In this document: positions 13,301 through 27,009 of the stretch, piece after piece
Numbering within the stretch: the first letter of the stretch is position 1
Layout of the letters: every line of letters starts with the position of its first letter
Assembly (NCBI GenBank): GCA_005281725.1
Contig: SSBO01000012.1
Coordinates: 2,648,194 to 2,712,193 of the forward strand
Length of the DNA stretch: 64,000 nt
Reading direction: 5' to 3'
From: Wuchereria bancrofti
Lineage: Eukaryota > Nematoda > Chromadorea > Rhabditida > Onchocercidae
Position numbers and translations under genes: made by a program
The notes under the pieces: model-generated
Told to the model about the DNA's origin: nothing
Seen by the model: the letters and a program-made list of their open reading frames with translations, nothing else
Databases searched by the model: none

Positions 13301-16300
13301 TTAACGGCTTCATTAAAGGTCAACGAAAATGTTTTTATCCTGTTATGCATTTTTCGATTATTGCGTTTATGATTCTGAAACTTGAAAGAAATACAATTTT
13401 GATTTTTCAAGAATTTCAAAGATAATTAGGAAATATGAAATTGCAGGTTCTGCTAGCTAACGAGCGACAGTTTCATCGTGGATTGACGGATAATTCGATC
13501 TCCATTTCTTTGATTAAAACTGAGCGAAATTCGCAATCAGGTTACAAGAATTAGTTTTTTTCTATTGTTTCAATATTATATATTTATGTTTTTAATTTAT
13601 GAAGTTCAAAGGTGAGAATTCAAACTGCTATTCAACTGCAACACAGCCTTCCACGACAGCCCCAATAGGAGCAACGACAACTGAATTACCAGGAGACCGC
13701 AGAGACGATGAAATATCAGTACCAGCCAGTTCCGTAACGAATACGAACGATGCTGCTCAAATGGATATTTATCGGGATTTAATACTGCGACATCTCATTC
13801 AGGACATAAATACAACATGTACCAAACTTGGGCTACCAACAGGTCACTTTCCGCTCTTTCGTTTTTTGTATTGTCAGAAAGGGCTTCCTAATTAATAATT
13901 GTTGCATGTGGAATCATTCAGAGCCAAAAAACAAATAACATGCTATGTTATACGTTACGGTTTGAAATTCTTGCACCCATAGGTATATGTTGGGTATTTG
14001 GTAAGTGACTATTAGTTTGTTAAAAAAGTTACAATTCAGTTCATAACTCCCATGGCAGTAATCATTTAGACATTGCACAAAAACCTTTTGTAACTTCATG
14101 GCTCCTTACTTTTTTTTTTTTTTTTCACTTTTTTTTTATGACGAAAAAGGAAGTATTACAAATTATATCGCATCCTATCATTTACGGATTAGTTTGTTTT
14201 TCAAACAAAACTTTACACCAAACTTCCAATGTATATTTTGTAGCAGTACTGACTATATTTGTATTTCGGTAGCAGTGTCTTACAATATAAACAACTCTAA
14301 CAGCTGCATTCTTAATGACTGCTGTTTATCGATGGCATTCGATAAACAGCTGCTGTATAACATTGTTTACGGGTCAAACCCACTGCTTGAACACCTGACC
14401 AGGATTGTTAAGTACTTTTTTGGGCTATCTTTAAAGGTCGTGACTTGTTTTAGAGATATGAAATATGGGTGTGATTGCGTGATTCTGGGTTGGACTTTCT
14501 GAGCAGACAAACCAAAATCTTTATGAACGGACAGATGTTGGTTTATCTGTGATACCTCCTCATTTACCTATTCTCCATCTGCTCACCGTGTGTTTTTTTC
14601 ATAATCAATTTCCCTCCTTGATTTCTTCATTCCATACAAACAATTTTAAATTGCCATTCATTTTTTCTGACATTTTTTTATTTGTTAATTGGAAATGTTG
14701 CATGAATATGCTTTTAACCACCAAAATAATGAGGGTTGATAATACATTAAAACTTGTAATACCCACAGCTGAAAACTAACATGTTTACTTCTTGTATTAA
14801 ATACAAATAGCTAATGATTTCATCCACGTAGGGATCGTCTATTTTTTCATACTTCTGTTTTCTTTCCTGTTTATTTGATGGAATATCATTGCAAATCAAA
14901 TACTGAAAAAGTATAGATCATCAATAAGTTTAGTTGTATGCTGTTTATCTGAGTTCATTGGTTCGACACTTCGTCGCATATCTTATCGAAATAGTTACTT
15001 TCACTTTCATGCGCTGTGAAACTGTAAATCAAATTTGGTAGATAAAAAGTCTTGAAATCAAAATGGATTAAGTGTGGAATAACTCTGGACATTGTGGAGA
15101 TAGAAAATTTTCTCTCTCTAAAAAATCAGATAGAAAATTTTCTCTTATGCTCTGGCTTTGCAATTGCCATCAATTAATTTATACTTTACAAATTTTACTT
15201 CTGATCTTATTCAAATACGTCATAAAAGCACTTATTTCAAAGTTAAAATCATTTGGAATGGAACTCTCATATTAAGTTTCATTCAAACAGCAAAATTTGA
15301 AGACCCGCAAGCGTGGAGTGCTGAGCATAGTGCCCGCTGGATGTCTGAAATGTGCGTGCAATTTCAACTTCCCCCACCGCGACAATTATATATGAACGGA
15401 CGTACTCTGTTATCGATGACACAGGATGACTTTATGGTTCGAGCACCAGAAGGTGGTGATACACTACATGCACAGCTACAATTATGGAAAACTGGTTAGG
15501 ACGACATTTGAAATTTTATGTAAATGTTTTTAGACACAGTGGCTTAAGTGTTGCTTTAAATTTTAGCACTTTTTTTTTAGCATATGATTCATACAGCCAG
15601 CAAAATAATAGTAATAATAATAATAATAACAACAACAACAACAACAACAGTAACAGCATCAACAACAATAGTAATAATAACAATAACAATAGCGGCAACA
15701 ATCAAGGCACCTCTCAAGCAACCCAAAACTGCAGTCGTTCCTCGCAATACTGGGTTTGTTTCTTATTTATATTCAAATTCTGAAACTTTTTTCAGATTTC
15801 CGTTTCAAAAATTCTGAAACGGAAATCTGAAACTTTAGTGAGCAGTTTCAGTTTCTATTTCAAAACTAATTTCACGTTTTCAGCAACATAGCAGCAGTTT
15901 GTTTGTTGCACACATTGTCTTTTTGCCAACCTTTTCTTTGAGTGTATTTGTATGATTGAAGATGGAAGATTTATAAGATCAAATCAGACCTTTTTTATGG
16001 CTATCCCTTATTGTGCTATTTAAGTAGGTAAAAGTGAATCTGATGATTACTGGAAAAAAATCCGATTAAATGAACAATTGCAGCTTCTCTTTTTTTACAC
16101 CTTTTTCTTTCATATTTACATTTTTTATATTTATGGAAAAATTTTGTGCCATGAATATAAAAATATTATTTCAAGATAAATCCATCTCCATTGGCGCTGA
16201 ATGTAACAGAACAAGGAGAACTGCTGACATCAGCGCAAGATTATTTGAATAACTTCAATCCAACCAACACCGAAGCGGCCATTAGCATGAACTGTTATCC

Positions 16301-17338
16301 TAATAGTAAATGAACTGTTATCTAATACTACAGCAATAATTTTTATCACCAAAATTCAATCATTTTTGTTTGTCCACATTGAAAATTTCCTGGATTTTTC
16401 TGAATAGGAAAACAAAAGCATGCACCATATTTCCATGTTTATTTAAATAATGATTCCACTACATTTGTTAGCATGATTTATTTTGATGACAAAAGCTATA
16501 TGTTTTAAACATTTCGGCTACTTTCGAAATCTATTATTCAGCCGGATTTTATCAATTTTAGATACATATCAAAACGTATCTCAAGAAGGAACACTTCTTG
16601 GTAATGCTACCGTACAACAACAATACTATGCTTCAGCTCAGGTTGCTGGAATCGGGATTTTACCGAGTCCAAGTGATTCTGAAATATCCTCCAACGGCTC
16701 TTCAATGAATGATGGTAAAATTTAAAAAATTATTCTTGTATTGGATAAATAAAATCAACAACGAAATTAGAGAGTTGAGATAAAACTATTGCAGAAAGTG
16801 TTAATTTATTGAAAGAATAATTCAGCTTTCATAAAGTTGATCTTGGGTCTTAGGAAATTTAATCCATACAAATTGAAGTAAATACTATTGATGGAACTGT
16901 CATTGATGCTCGCCAAACAGGCACACCGCAATTTCCACGACATTCTGGTACAGTGCATCTTTGGCACTTTATTCGCGAGTTGTTGGATCATCCTAAGCAA
17001 TATAGCTCATGTGTTAGATGGGTTGATAGGCAGGAAGGTATTATTTTCAACTTTGCAATTCTTTTTGCTTAATTTAAATATAGAGGATCGCAAATTTACG
17101 CAAATAAGTAAAAAAAAAAGTGAAATAGAGATGGAATCAATGTGCAATTTCAGGGACTTTCAAAATAGAATCGTCACACCACCTAGCTCGTTTTTGGGGT
17201 CAGCGCAAAAATCGAGCTCAGATGAATTATGATAAGTTGTCACGGTCGTTGCGACAGTATTACAAGAAAGGTATTATTCAGAAACCAGAGAAGAAGCAAC
17301 GCCTTGTTTACAAGTTTCTTCCTCCATATAACTTGTAA
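10391..17338 (+). CDS. ETS-family transcription factor with Pointed (PNT/SAM) domain, SPDEF/Ets98B-like
   Basis: Nuclear DNA-binding regulator of GGAA/T sites. Exons: 10391-10510, 10736-10960, 12044-12112, 13447-13540, 13612-13842, 15291-15494, 15581-15753, 16176-16305, 16562-16714, 16879-17037, 17154-17338. All phases agree and give about 580 residues. The PNT domain is in exon 6, with WSAEHSARWMSEMCVQF and LLSMTQDDFMVRAP. An Asn-rich linker fills exon 7. The ETS domain spans exons 10-11: VHLWHFIRELLDHPKQY, then NYDKLSRSLRQYYKKGI, with both recognition-helix Arg and the Tyr kept. It ends QRLVYKFLPPYNL, so the ETS domain is at the very C-terminus. YYKKGII plus QRLVY resembles SPDEF, Ets98B and, as I recall, C. 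elegans ETS-4; this placement is inferred, not computed. The first ATG used is 10391; earlier exons are possible. Exon 3 (12044-12112) is supported by phase and composition only. An AATAAA follows at 17459. Confidence 0.88.
11991..12024. repeat. (ATC)n/(ATT)n microsatellite
   Basis: About ten ATC units followed by ATT units, in an ETS-gene intron just 5' of the 12044 exon. Confidence 0.9.
14321..14350. repeat. Short inverted repeat in ETS intron
   Basis: Perfect 12-bp arms GCTGTTTATCGA and TCGATAAACAGC around a 6-base loop. No associated gene or element is seen. Confidence 0.85.
15601..15690 (+). repeat. Asn-codon repeat inside ETS coding exon
   Basis: AAT/AAC triplets, with AGT/AGC interruptions, encode a poly-Asn/Ser linker between the PNT and ETS domains. 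Mixed AAT and AAC codons suggest selection for the residues rather than a fresh slippage tract. Length variation between worms is likely. Confidence 0.9.
15790..15832. repeat. Perfect 18-bp palindrome with 7-base loop
   Basis: Arm TTTCAGATTTCCGTTTCA at 15790-15807 and its exact complement at 15815-15832, in the intron downstream of the 15581-15753 exon. On the transcript it forms a strong hairpin about 40 bases past the donor. The left arm contains TTTCAG, which looks like an acceptor. Confidence 0.9.
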
Positions 17339-17458
17339 CTGAATTGTTCGTTGTTCGTATTTTGTCTAAATACTGTCTCAACGTGGACAGTAGTCAAGTA
17401 ATGGTCATTAGGCCGTTGACCTCTTTTGAGGTCTTTTATCACTGTCAGTATCACGTAA

Positions 17459-17464
17459 AATAAA
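17459..17464 (+). terminator. Polyadenylation signal of the ETS gene
   Basis: AATAAA about 120 bases after the stop codon, before the convergent membrane-protein gene. Confidence 0.5.
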
Positions 17465-18338
17465 CGGCAAGCAATTTTCCATTATTTGCTTATCCGTCGA
17501 TCAAAATGATTGATACAAGTGGTGCTTCAGAAGTAGAATTGATAAGTCGGAAAAACTGCATAGATGTTTTGTATTTTTGTCTTTTTCAAGTAGTTTTTTC
17601 AAAACTGTAAAATTGAGCTCATTTTCTTTCTTGTTATACGAATTCATTTCACTTATTATTGTGGTCTTTCATGGACAACAGCATTTCATCATAAACAAGC
17701 GTGCCTTTTCATCGTTTGGAATGAAATTCTTTCATAGTTACATTTTCAGTAAGATGTTGCATATCTTTCACTGCCTATTCCTAATGAAATGCTTGTGTCT
17801 CTTAAATTATTATTCCCCGTTATTTTAACTGTATCGATTTCACTGATTACTCATTGGTTTCGTAATTCGGTGCAGGTTTACTATGCCATAAGAAAAAAAA
17901 GTGAACAGATTGCTGTAACATCAAAAGTAATCGATTACTCAATTGGTAAACTGAACTGAAAAGTTGAATTATTCCCATATTTCTTAGTCTTTTTTTTCTG
18001 TTCTAAAAGTGCCTGATGAAATTAATGAATGGTTAACAAGCTTGAAAATTGGTAAAAAAGGATGAAGGCACTCTCCATAGAAATTGTGTTGTATGTGCTT
18101 TACCGATTACTGCTGAGTGACTGCTATCAGTTAAAGTAGAAATCCATTTCCAATTCGAGAGCTAAGTTTTGAAGATGCATTTATAAACAGCTCATTGGAT
18201 TTCGATATATCTGCTGAGTAAGATTTCTGACTTCCAGAATACCGGATGTGGTTGGTGGAATTGGATGTGGATGTAGTTTTCCCTGAACATAAACCGGATT
18301 GAATGAAAAGTTTTGGCTTCTTTCATAAGGTGCACAAA
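17465..18338. other. Convergent intergenic spacer
   Basis: Lies between the ends of the ETS gene and the minus-strand membrane-protein gene. No coding signal was recognised; the plus-strand frame 17577-17828 is Phe/Ser-rich chance sequence. A possible AATGAA and several T-rich runs are present but not decisive. Confidence 0.5.
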
Positions 18339-21300
18339 TTAGAATAGACTGAGAGTCTTGTTCTATGGGGGAGTATAAAAACATTATGGGACATTACCTC
18401 CACACAAATTTCCTTCAACGTAGGCACGGATATATTGCCTCGAGATTCCAGCTTATGAACTCGTAAATCATCTCTTCTTTCTGCAATTTTATATAACAGA
18501 AGTTATTGTATCCTTAACTACAAAAAGCATCTCTACGACATATGCAGAATATGCAAACAATCAGACTTGGTCTGGTTATGATGCTGATTGGATAATCGAA
18601 TTGTTGCTGGTCAGTGATACATTGCTTATGGGTATTTGTTGATGTTGTTACTACCGTTGTTTCCGATATGATATCTTAAAATCAATATGATTAAATCTTT
18701 TCCAAAAATTATCTTATTTAGTTTTCATTCCCAAATCGTTACCTTTTATTGAAGTATCCTCCATATCTTTTTGCACTCTGCTTAGTGAACCATTTTCAGA
18801 GGATGATGTTTTGAGGCTGTAATAGTAAAGTATACAAACAATATATATAATCATCCAAAGTTTCTCGGAAAAATTAACATTTAGGATAATATAAGCCAGA
18901 AAATGCCATACCTCTTCTTTTCGTTACTTTCAGTATTCTGTGGCTGAACCTCAAAGTACATGCTTCCGTTGTCATTCTCGGCAGTTTGGATAAACTTATC
19001 TTTTAAAAAAATAGTCTGTATAAGAGGTTTCTCGGCAGTTGTAGTGTACGGTCGACCACAGCTGTTGTAATAGACAAATAAGCATAGCCATCCAGTAGCG
19101 ATGATACTAGCAGCTATACCAATTACAACAGCTAAATTTTAAATATTTAAATTCGTAGTTCCGTATTAAAAAGATGAAGCCTATTTTATGAGAATGTCCA
19201 TGCAATTTTTGTTATAACTGAAGACATATTTGCTAACATTATGTTTGCTCACTTTTTTTTCTGATAGTTACTTATCAATTGAAAATCATTTCCTTTCAAT
19301 ACTTTTAGCCATTATTACTATTACAGCTTTGATTTTCAAGATAGAACGCATTATTTCTATCTCTTTCCATAGAATGTATTAATTGTTATCACCCTATTGT
19401 TTCTATTTCAACTCTGAGGATTTCCACGAGAAAAAAAATGTTATCAATACTTTCAGCAAAATATATTTTTAATCAAGATACTGTAATGTCACATGCATTA
19501 CGAATAAATTCATCTTACAAAATATTCGTTATACCAATTGTAGGATTTGCTTAGCTAAACTTTTTAAAAACGAATTTCTTACACTTACCAACAATCCACC
19601 ACTGTGATTTCTCATCAGCAATTAGTAATAATGCTGAAAAGAATACGTTTTCAGAAAAAAAGTTTGTATACTAATGCAAATTAAAATTTCATTTTCTGTT
19701 TGGCAAGCGAAATTCGTTGTTAAATTTTAGAAAACTAGGAAAAACATTAATGAGTTGATGATTTTTAATTATATCTATTTGCTTATGGATCATTAGCGAA
19801 GAATCTGATGATGGAGAAGGCAAAAAATGATCAAAATCAAACAAGAAAAGCCATAATCTGTACTTGTTATCGATTCAACAGGAATTCTTAATCGTGCAGA
19901 TATCCGAGGAAGAGATAAAAGCGATAAATCAGATACGACAATCTGTAATAAGAATACCTTACTTGGACAAGCTTAAAAGTATTTATATAAGAATTAAAGA
20001 ATTCATATATGAAGCAAGGTCGTAAGAAAAATTAAAAATTTAGTTATTCCTTTTATAATTACTCTCTGCTTCAGCTAGCTTTATAAAATTGCCATGAAGG
20101 TTACTGGTACCAATGATATTATAGTAAGTAGAAGTTTAACCTCTGCAGGAATTGGCTCATCATTGTAAAGCACAACAAATGTCTGCGTACATGTTCGAGT
20201 TGAGCAATGTGTTTTAAGTATCTAAAAATCTAACATTACTTGAATTGTTTAAGCGATCAATTGTTGATCTTACTACAACTTTATGCGATTTACTCTTCAG
20301 TTAATGACTGTTTAAAAAAAAACAAGTATAGTTCTTGCCTCATCATCAATACAATGAATTTGATATGCTGTACTATCGGATTACCAAATAAATTTCAATT
20401 AAAAATATTCTTCATGATAACGTTTTCGTCAGAAAGTTATCGGTATATCATGTAGATATCATACTTTGCCTTTTAGAAAATTATGGGTGAAATGATAGCA
20501 AGTTGTGAAAATAGCGATATTGTTTAATTTCAAGCGGAATTTGTTTGCTAATCATTTAATCGTCAACAATGTTAATGTATTCAAAAGTATAATTCATTTC
20601 ATGTTCTGATTCTTCTAGTAAACAATAATTCTAAGGTTCACATTCTTATACTTACGTTTCCTTACTGAATCCTTTATTATTTCGAAAATGTATAAGCTAG
20701 GAAAATTAAATCACACGTTTCCATCTGCTGTGATGCATTTCAGCACGACACGTTTGACATCTGAGTTACTATCATTTACGAACTTCCAAGTAATATATAA
20801 GTTTATATAAGGATAAATGGCTCCTTAGCTGCATGGTGGTGCAACTGTTTGAATTATAAAATTATCCTGATTTATGTCATATGCATAGGTAATATATTGG
20901 ATCTAATTTATCGCTATTGTCGACAACAGTACCATCCTTTTTCATTGCTTTTTTAAAATTTATAACCACGTATAATTCTAATTAGGTGAATCTCTTCTTC
21001 ATCAAAAAATCACCTCTCTCCAACCATGAAATATACGCTGTGATGATCGTTATTATGATAATAGTATCACACCTTGTTTGTGTAACTTAAAATATTTTTT
21101 GCTCTATTTACAATAACTTTTTAGATATATGAGATGAAATCTCTCTTTTTTTCACTAAAGGCTCATAATCATTAATAGTGTTATCATATCTCGTACTATA
21201 TTGTTCCAGTATTATCATTATCATAATTTCTACCTTATTATCATATTGTAGTTACGTCATTAACATCAGTGTAGAAATTTCTGAATAAGTTTAGTCACAA

Positions 21301-22372
21301 GGAAGCTTTTTGAAGATAATAACATTATCAATAGCTGAAATCCATCAAATAGGTCAGGGCTTAATATTCTCCTTGGGTCTATTATAGCTAGCTAGACTTT
21401 CATTGATTTCCATTCAATTCATTGCTGCTTAATTCATGACGTCATCTTAATGTGCTTCTGCATTATTAAGTGCACAAACATACACACATACACACATACA
21501 CACACACATACATGCATACAATTATATAACTTCTACTATTAGCCAAATAAGCAGCCAAATGACTCCAATCTCCAGGACTCCTGTGCACTATAATTATGCA
21601 CAGTTATTTCAGTTTTTCATGCAGAAATGCATCTTTAATTAGAGTCGAAGTAGATCATCTGCAAATGTTGGATGAAATTAACGTGGCGCTGTATTACTGA
21701 GCTATGAAAGCGCAAAAGTGATTCGAACGGCGAATCGGTCAGTCTTTTACGTATGTTACGCTTTTGTTAAGCTTTAACTTTACCGTGCTTGTTCTAAAGG
21801 ATAGCAGACCTGAACATCAACACTTTCATTGTTATTATTCTCGTTGTGATGCAAATTAAGCGAATGCTTATAGTGTTTTGCCTGCTGCACTTCCATCGCT
21901 TCAATGATAACTTCTCGCCATCGCTTTTGTTCATCAACAGTGTTCTCCACTAGTTTCTTATCTTCCGCATTTAATGCTGTAATCAGTAAGAAACATAGTT
22001 ACAACATCTTTGAAGAGAAATGATTCCGTGATAATGTTCTGTTGAATAATGGATAATGACCTCTTTGCTACTTACCTGTTACAATTACGAGTGATTGTGC
22101 TTACAGTATTAGTCTCTTCGACCATAATACACATTGAAATTAACCATGTATGGGCATTATGAATAGTGATTGTAGTACGATATCAAACCATTGCTACTTT
22201 TAGTCAACCATCAGTTAGATTACCGATGGATTATTTTAACTGATTACAACATGTAGAAAATATTCAAATTTCTTACTGGCTATGATTTGATATTGGTCTT
22301 CGTAATGATTATACAAGTGGTGATGATTGCAATAGTAACATGGTGTTGTGACCGTTACCCATATCGTACTCT
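18339..22372 (-). CDS. Single-pass membrane protein, not recognised (5' end open)
   Basis: Ten exons in gene order: 22277-22372, 21810-21976, 20141-20221, 19864-19942, 19589-19633, 18912-19131, 18743-18816, 18567-18674, 18398-18480, 18339-18362. Every junction agrees in phase, giving about 326 residues, which chance would hardly produce. The N-terminal 170 residues look extracellular: CYYCNHHH, an E/K-rich helix (KRWREVIIEAMEVQQAKHY), then HCSTRTCTQTFVVLYNDEPI with paired Cys. A short beta/alpha stretch precedes the membrane and could be an SEA-like juxtamembrane module; that is a guess. The membrane segment is WWIVAVVIGIAASIIATGWL (extends to LFVYY). The cytoplasmic tail of about 140 residues is Ser/Thr/Lys-rich. 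The first exon is unsettled. A candidate ends at 23390 with CAG|GTAAGA and fits in phase, encoding a hydrophobic FFLLKLPLLTILTS, but shows no Met. An alternative signal-like start is the Met at 23629 (MKIMAATTVIIIHILF). Final exon is only seven codons plus stop. Confidence 0.6.
21478..21520. repeat. (CA)n-rich microsatellite
   Basis: ACAC/ATAC repeats within an intron of the minus-strand membrane-protein gene. Confidence 0.9.
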
Positions 22373-25300
22373 CTGAAAAACGCAGAGCTTATTTCATACA
22401 ATTAATTCATACAATTAAGCCATACAGTTAATTGAAACATGGAAGTTATTAATGCCAGAATTATGTAAACATTTTGCTTAGTATATCGTAGGTAAGTAAC
22501 AAATTGATTTTGCCCACCGTGCATTCAAACAGGCTTGTAATATACTAACCACCAAATCATCTTATTTATCTCATCTATCCCTTATAAATATTAACTAAAT
22601 GAAAAAAGAATAGAACAATAAGCATTTAAATATAATTAATTGTATATTCTAAACTAATTGGTCAAATAAATACTTCGAAGTTAATTGCTTGTCGGGAACA
22701 AGACCGAAATCTGTTATAGACAGCTTTTGCAATGCATTAAAAACGTCTGAAGTGATCCCAACTCATTTTCTCACAGATCCTTATTGTTGTCACATACACT
22801 CATGTATAATTTATATCCAGTGCGCATATAAGTAGTACTATGGATTTTATTATATGGAAAAATAAGATCCTAAGTGTCTTTATATTTGACCAGCAAAAAT
22901 TGTTGTTTAGAGAATAGAGAGCCATGAAAAGCAAAAGAATTGTTGTTAAAAATTACACAGTTTTGTCAATGATGTCGAATTGTAAAGACTGTGCTATTTA
23001 TAAATTAAAAGTATTAAATTTTCTACAAAATAGGAATGCAAATGTTTGAACTTCAAATTTCTAAAAGACATCACAATTTTTAATTTGTGTAAGTATTGCA
23101 TTGTTAGATTACTTTGAAGTTATTGGGATTATTTTTTCTAATTCTAGCAAAAGCTCCTAAGATAAGTTATAATACTGGCATATATCTTCTCTCTTAAATT
23201 GCTAATTCTCGTTCATCTAATGAAAAAAATATAATAACGATCAGCCGGTCATTATCATATTTTTAATGATTAGCCAAGATATAAGAGTTAATCCTTGATT
23301 GAGCAAAAACTTTCTGTGATCAATACCGGATAGTACTTTATAAAAGATATCAGAAGGACTGTCCATAGCTGATTTTCACCATCTCTTACCTGACGTAAGA
23401 ATGGTTAAAAGTGGTAATTTAAGTAAGAAGAAAGAGCAATAGCCTGCTTTTCTGTACCCTTCCTTATCTTTTCATCAGCTGTTTTATTGCTTTGTTCTCC
23501 ACTTTGCTGTTTTCGCTGATCACTGACCACAACACATTTCGCAAACACAATGCACCCTTTTTTCATTGAAATATTCATATGAAATAATATATGAATAATG
23601 ATGACAGTCGTTGCCGCCATAATCTTCATTACCCTGTAAATGTTATGAACACAGTTCTGTTTTTTTTTCTTTCTAATATTTGCAGAATCGAAAAAGACAC
23701 GTATCCTTATAATACCCTTTTTGATAAAGTGGTTATAGTGCAAAGTATCTCCGTCTTAATGATATTTTGTGTCAATTCATAGCTGATATTAATTAATCTT
23801 GACCGGCTTTATTAGCAACATCTCTAATATAAGATGTTTCGCATACAGCATACATATATACACATACATACACACAAATGTCACAACAAATTTAAATTCT
23901 TGTGTCTCTTTTGATTTAAAATGATGATATCCCGCAATTGTTGTCGCTAACTGCTAATATTTGTTTGTGGTATAAGTCTAACTTGCTGATATTTGAAATC
24001 ATTTTAACTCAATTCCTTACATTACCCGGGCTTAGAAAAACATATGTATGGCTTATAGATACAAATAAATTCGTTTCATTGCTATTCTTGAAAGACTCAC
24101 ACCAACTTTGGAATTATTACCTAAAGAAAAAATATAAGTTCTGAAGCGAACAACAATTGTCGGGCTCTTTCAAATAACTCTAGAATGAGCTTCATATCAT
24201 ATATTATGGTGTTAATGAGTGGAAAAGTAACAGATAAACTAATAAAATGAGTTATAAAGTGATATTTCAAAAAAGTGAATATTAAATGATTTTTTTTTTT
24301 GTGTTTGACTATCAATAGTAAAGATTGCGATAAAAGAAAACAGCAGGAAGTGTTGAAACATCATTTATTTATGACAGGATTATATCTCGGTATCAATTAA
24401 AGCGTTAGAGTAAGTAATGCAAAAATGAAGTTAGGGACTGCGCGATAGGAAAAAATTTGCTTCAGACAATATGCTGCTGTAAACCTGGCACTCTGATTGA
24501 TTTGCAAGTTAATAGTACGAATGAAGAGAGGGTAAATGAGGAGTGTCAAAGTTTAGTGTTCAACAAAGAAAGCCATTTTGGTGAGGTTGTCATGGTAATT
24601 ATGTGCAAGTAGCTTTCTGAGTTCAACGATACCTTGAAAGCTTCGCTAGTTAATCAAACAGTGCACCTTACAACGATTTTTTCTTCTGTTGTTATTGCAA
24701 CAAACATGCATCTCTGAGATTTCGCTACAAAAATTTTCATTTCCTATTTTATTCTGCGGCATATATACATTCAACATGTTTTCATTAGATCTGGATCTGG
24801 TTCTTTTGTCTTTGCTAAGTTTATCACAATATTATGATCTTATTGTCAATATCGTTATAATTTCAACACTTCTACTATTTCTACTTATTACTGTCATTGT
24901 CACTTGTAATGATTCATGTTATTATGCAATGATCTTCCCATAAATTATGACAATTTAAAAAATTTTTTTTTGTAATATTTATTTGATAGAGATAAAATCT
25001 TAAATAAGTGCTTCAAGCAAATATTGCAGATTTTTTGCAAGACGTCAATTTTTCCACTCGTTTTTTTTTTTTTTTTTGTATTTTCATTCTGTCTTTATTT
25101 CTCTTCTAACGTAAAGTGCGCTATTTATATATATGTATGTGCAGATAAGCTGCTGTGTGATGCGTTTCATAATTAGCATACTTCAAGAAGCGCCTGTTCT
25201 ACATAGTTGATCACTTCTCAACTCACTTGAACTACTTAGAAGTAAGCAAAAAAAGATTATGTAGGCATTAATTTCAATTTACTAATTCAATTCTTTGTTG

Positions 25301-26847
25301 AGATTGAATCAAATTATTCAAATCGAGAAATATTATGCCCTCTTAATTCCTAACACCTGACCAAGAAAAGAGCTATTCAACTTGCTTCTAACTTAACTAT
25401 ATGTAAAATTAAATGTATTGTTCTTACTGCGAATGAGAAATTGTGATTGTAGGCATTAGAAAACCAAATGGACCTCAGTGTTTTAGTTGGTCACATTTTA
25501 AGCAAATCTGGAGTGGTTCATTTTCAAATTTACTTTAGTCTATTTACTTGTTTCTTTCTCCTGTATTTAAGTAGTGAGAAGCCTTAAATTGAGGATGGTC
25601 GAGTGGGCATGATAGAGTGCTTTTCTTTCCCATGACATCGTCACCTTGAGTATTTTTCGAAATTGCGGATGCTCCTTCCTAATCAAATAGAACATAGCAC
25701 TCATTTCTTCCTTTTTTCCATCCTATAATTTCTATGCTTATATAAATGTTCAGAATGAAATATCACTTTAACGAAACGACTATGAATTCTAATACATTAG
25801 CCAGAAGTCTGGATTTGAGAGAATAGGGCGTAAAATGGTTATGTTTTTTCTTTCGTAGGGAAATTTATTTAGTTATAATGTAAAGTATCAAGTTTTAATA
25901 GTAGGTTTTTCTCGATGTTTAGTATTGTCAAATGAATCAGTTCAAAGCTTGAAAGCGTTAGAATTGTCAGCGGAATTACCATAATCCCAAAGAATCCCGG
26001 CTAATTCATTTTTAACTTTTGGTTTTATGGAAATAAATTGTTTTGAATTATTGAATCATTTGATGGGATCGGTTAAAATGTTTTATAGATTTCTATCGTT
26101 GATGATTTTATATTTTTTGGACTGTATTTTTTACAAATGCCCTATGTCGACAGGAAGATGATTACGATAAGATGCAAAAATGTAATGAATTTAAGTATTT
26201 GCTTCGTTGAACTGATTAGAGCAGAAGTTTCTTTGAAAAGATTTAAATTTTTTTTAAATTTTTTCCGGTTTCGAACTTATCCAGTTAATGATTATAAATA
26301 ATGAAGAAAGCAAGTACAATAACAGGAATCGATATCAATAGTTTCTATTCTGAGCTTATTACTTGTCGGGTTCAAGAACAGCTCTACAATTTTCAGTTTC
26401 CTTCTGAAATGAACAATATAGGAATTCCTTTACTTTTGGAAGCCAATGTTGAAATTTCATTTTCGATGTGATATATGATCTGTGCACGGATATACAAATA
26501 CTGTGGATAACAGTCAACTAACGTCAAATATCTGTCAGGCACATAATTCTACATCATGTATGATAGCGATGTGGGTGTGAGGTCAGTGGTGGATATCGCC
26601 ATAGTGATAATGATGAATAATGTCCGTAATGATATGGGCACACTGATAAGTTGTAAAGCTGTCGGACTTATTTGGTTTGTATTTGAGAAAACTGCCTTCA
26701 TTTGAGGATAGTGGATTGAAAGAAACTGTGCTGTAGTGTGGATGATTAGATATTTGAATAAGTGAAGTGGGACGCCAACGGAGAATGCTAGCTTGGTTGA
26801 GGATATAGCGTGTTGTACAAGTGCGTCTGTGCGTATATCATACGTTT

Positions 26848-26850
<3 letters not shown>

Positions 26851-26886
<36 letters not shown>

Positions 26887-26906
26887 ATAATAATAATAAT
26901 AATAAT
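26851..26906. repeat. (GTA)n then (ATA)n microsatellite
   Basis: About twelve GTA units run into seven ATA units. The poly-Leu frame on the minus strand over it is an artefact of the repeat. Confidence 0.95.
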
Positions 26907-27009
26907 GAAAGAAGAAGCAATTGCAATTACAAAACATGAGAAGGCATTTAGAGAAGCGAGAAGTGTACGAGTTTCAACGGTAATGAAGTTAGCATATTCT
27001 TGATACTAA

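Noticed and set aside
15516..15701. Minus-strand poly-Leu frame
   Set aside because: Shadow of the Asn-rich ETS exon on the plus strand.
26549..26926. 125-codon minus-strand frame with a poly-Leu start
   Set aside because: Its start is the translated GTA/ATA microsatellite and the rest has no family or splice support.
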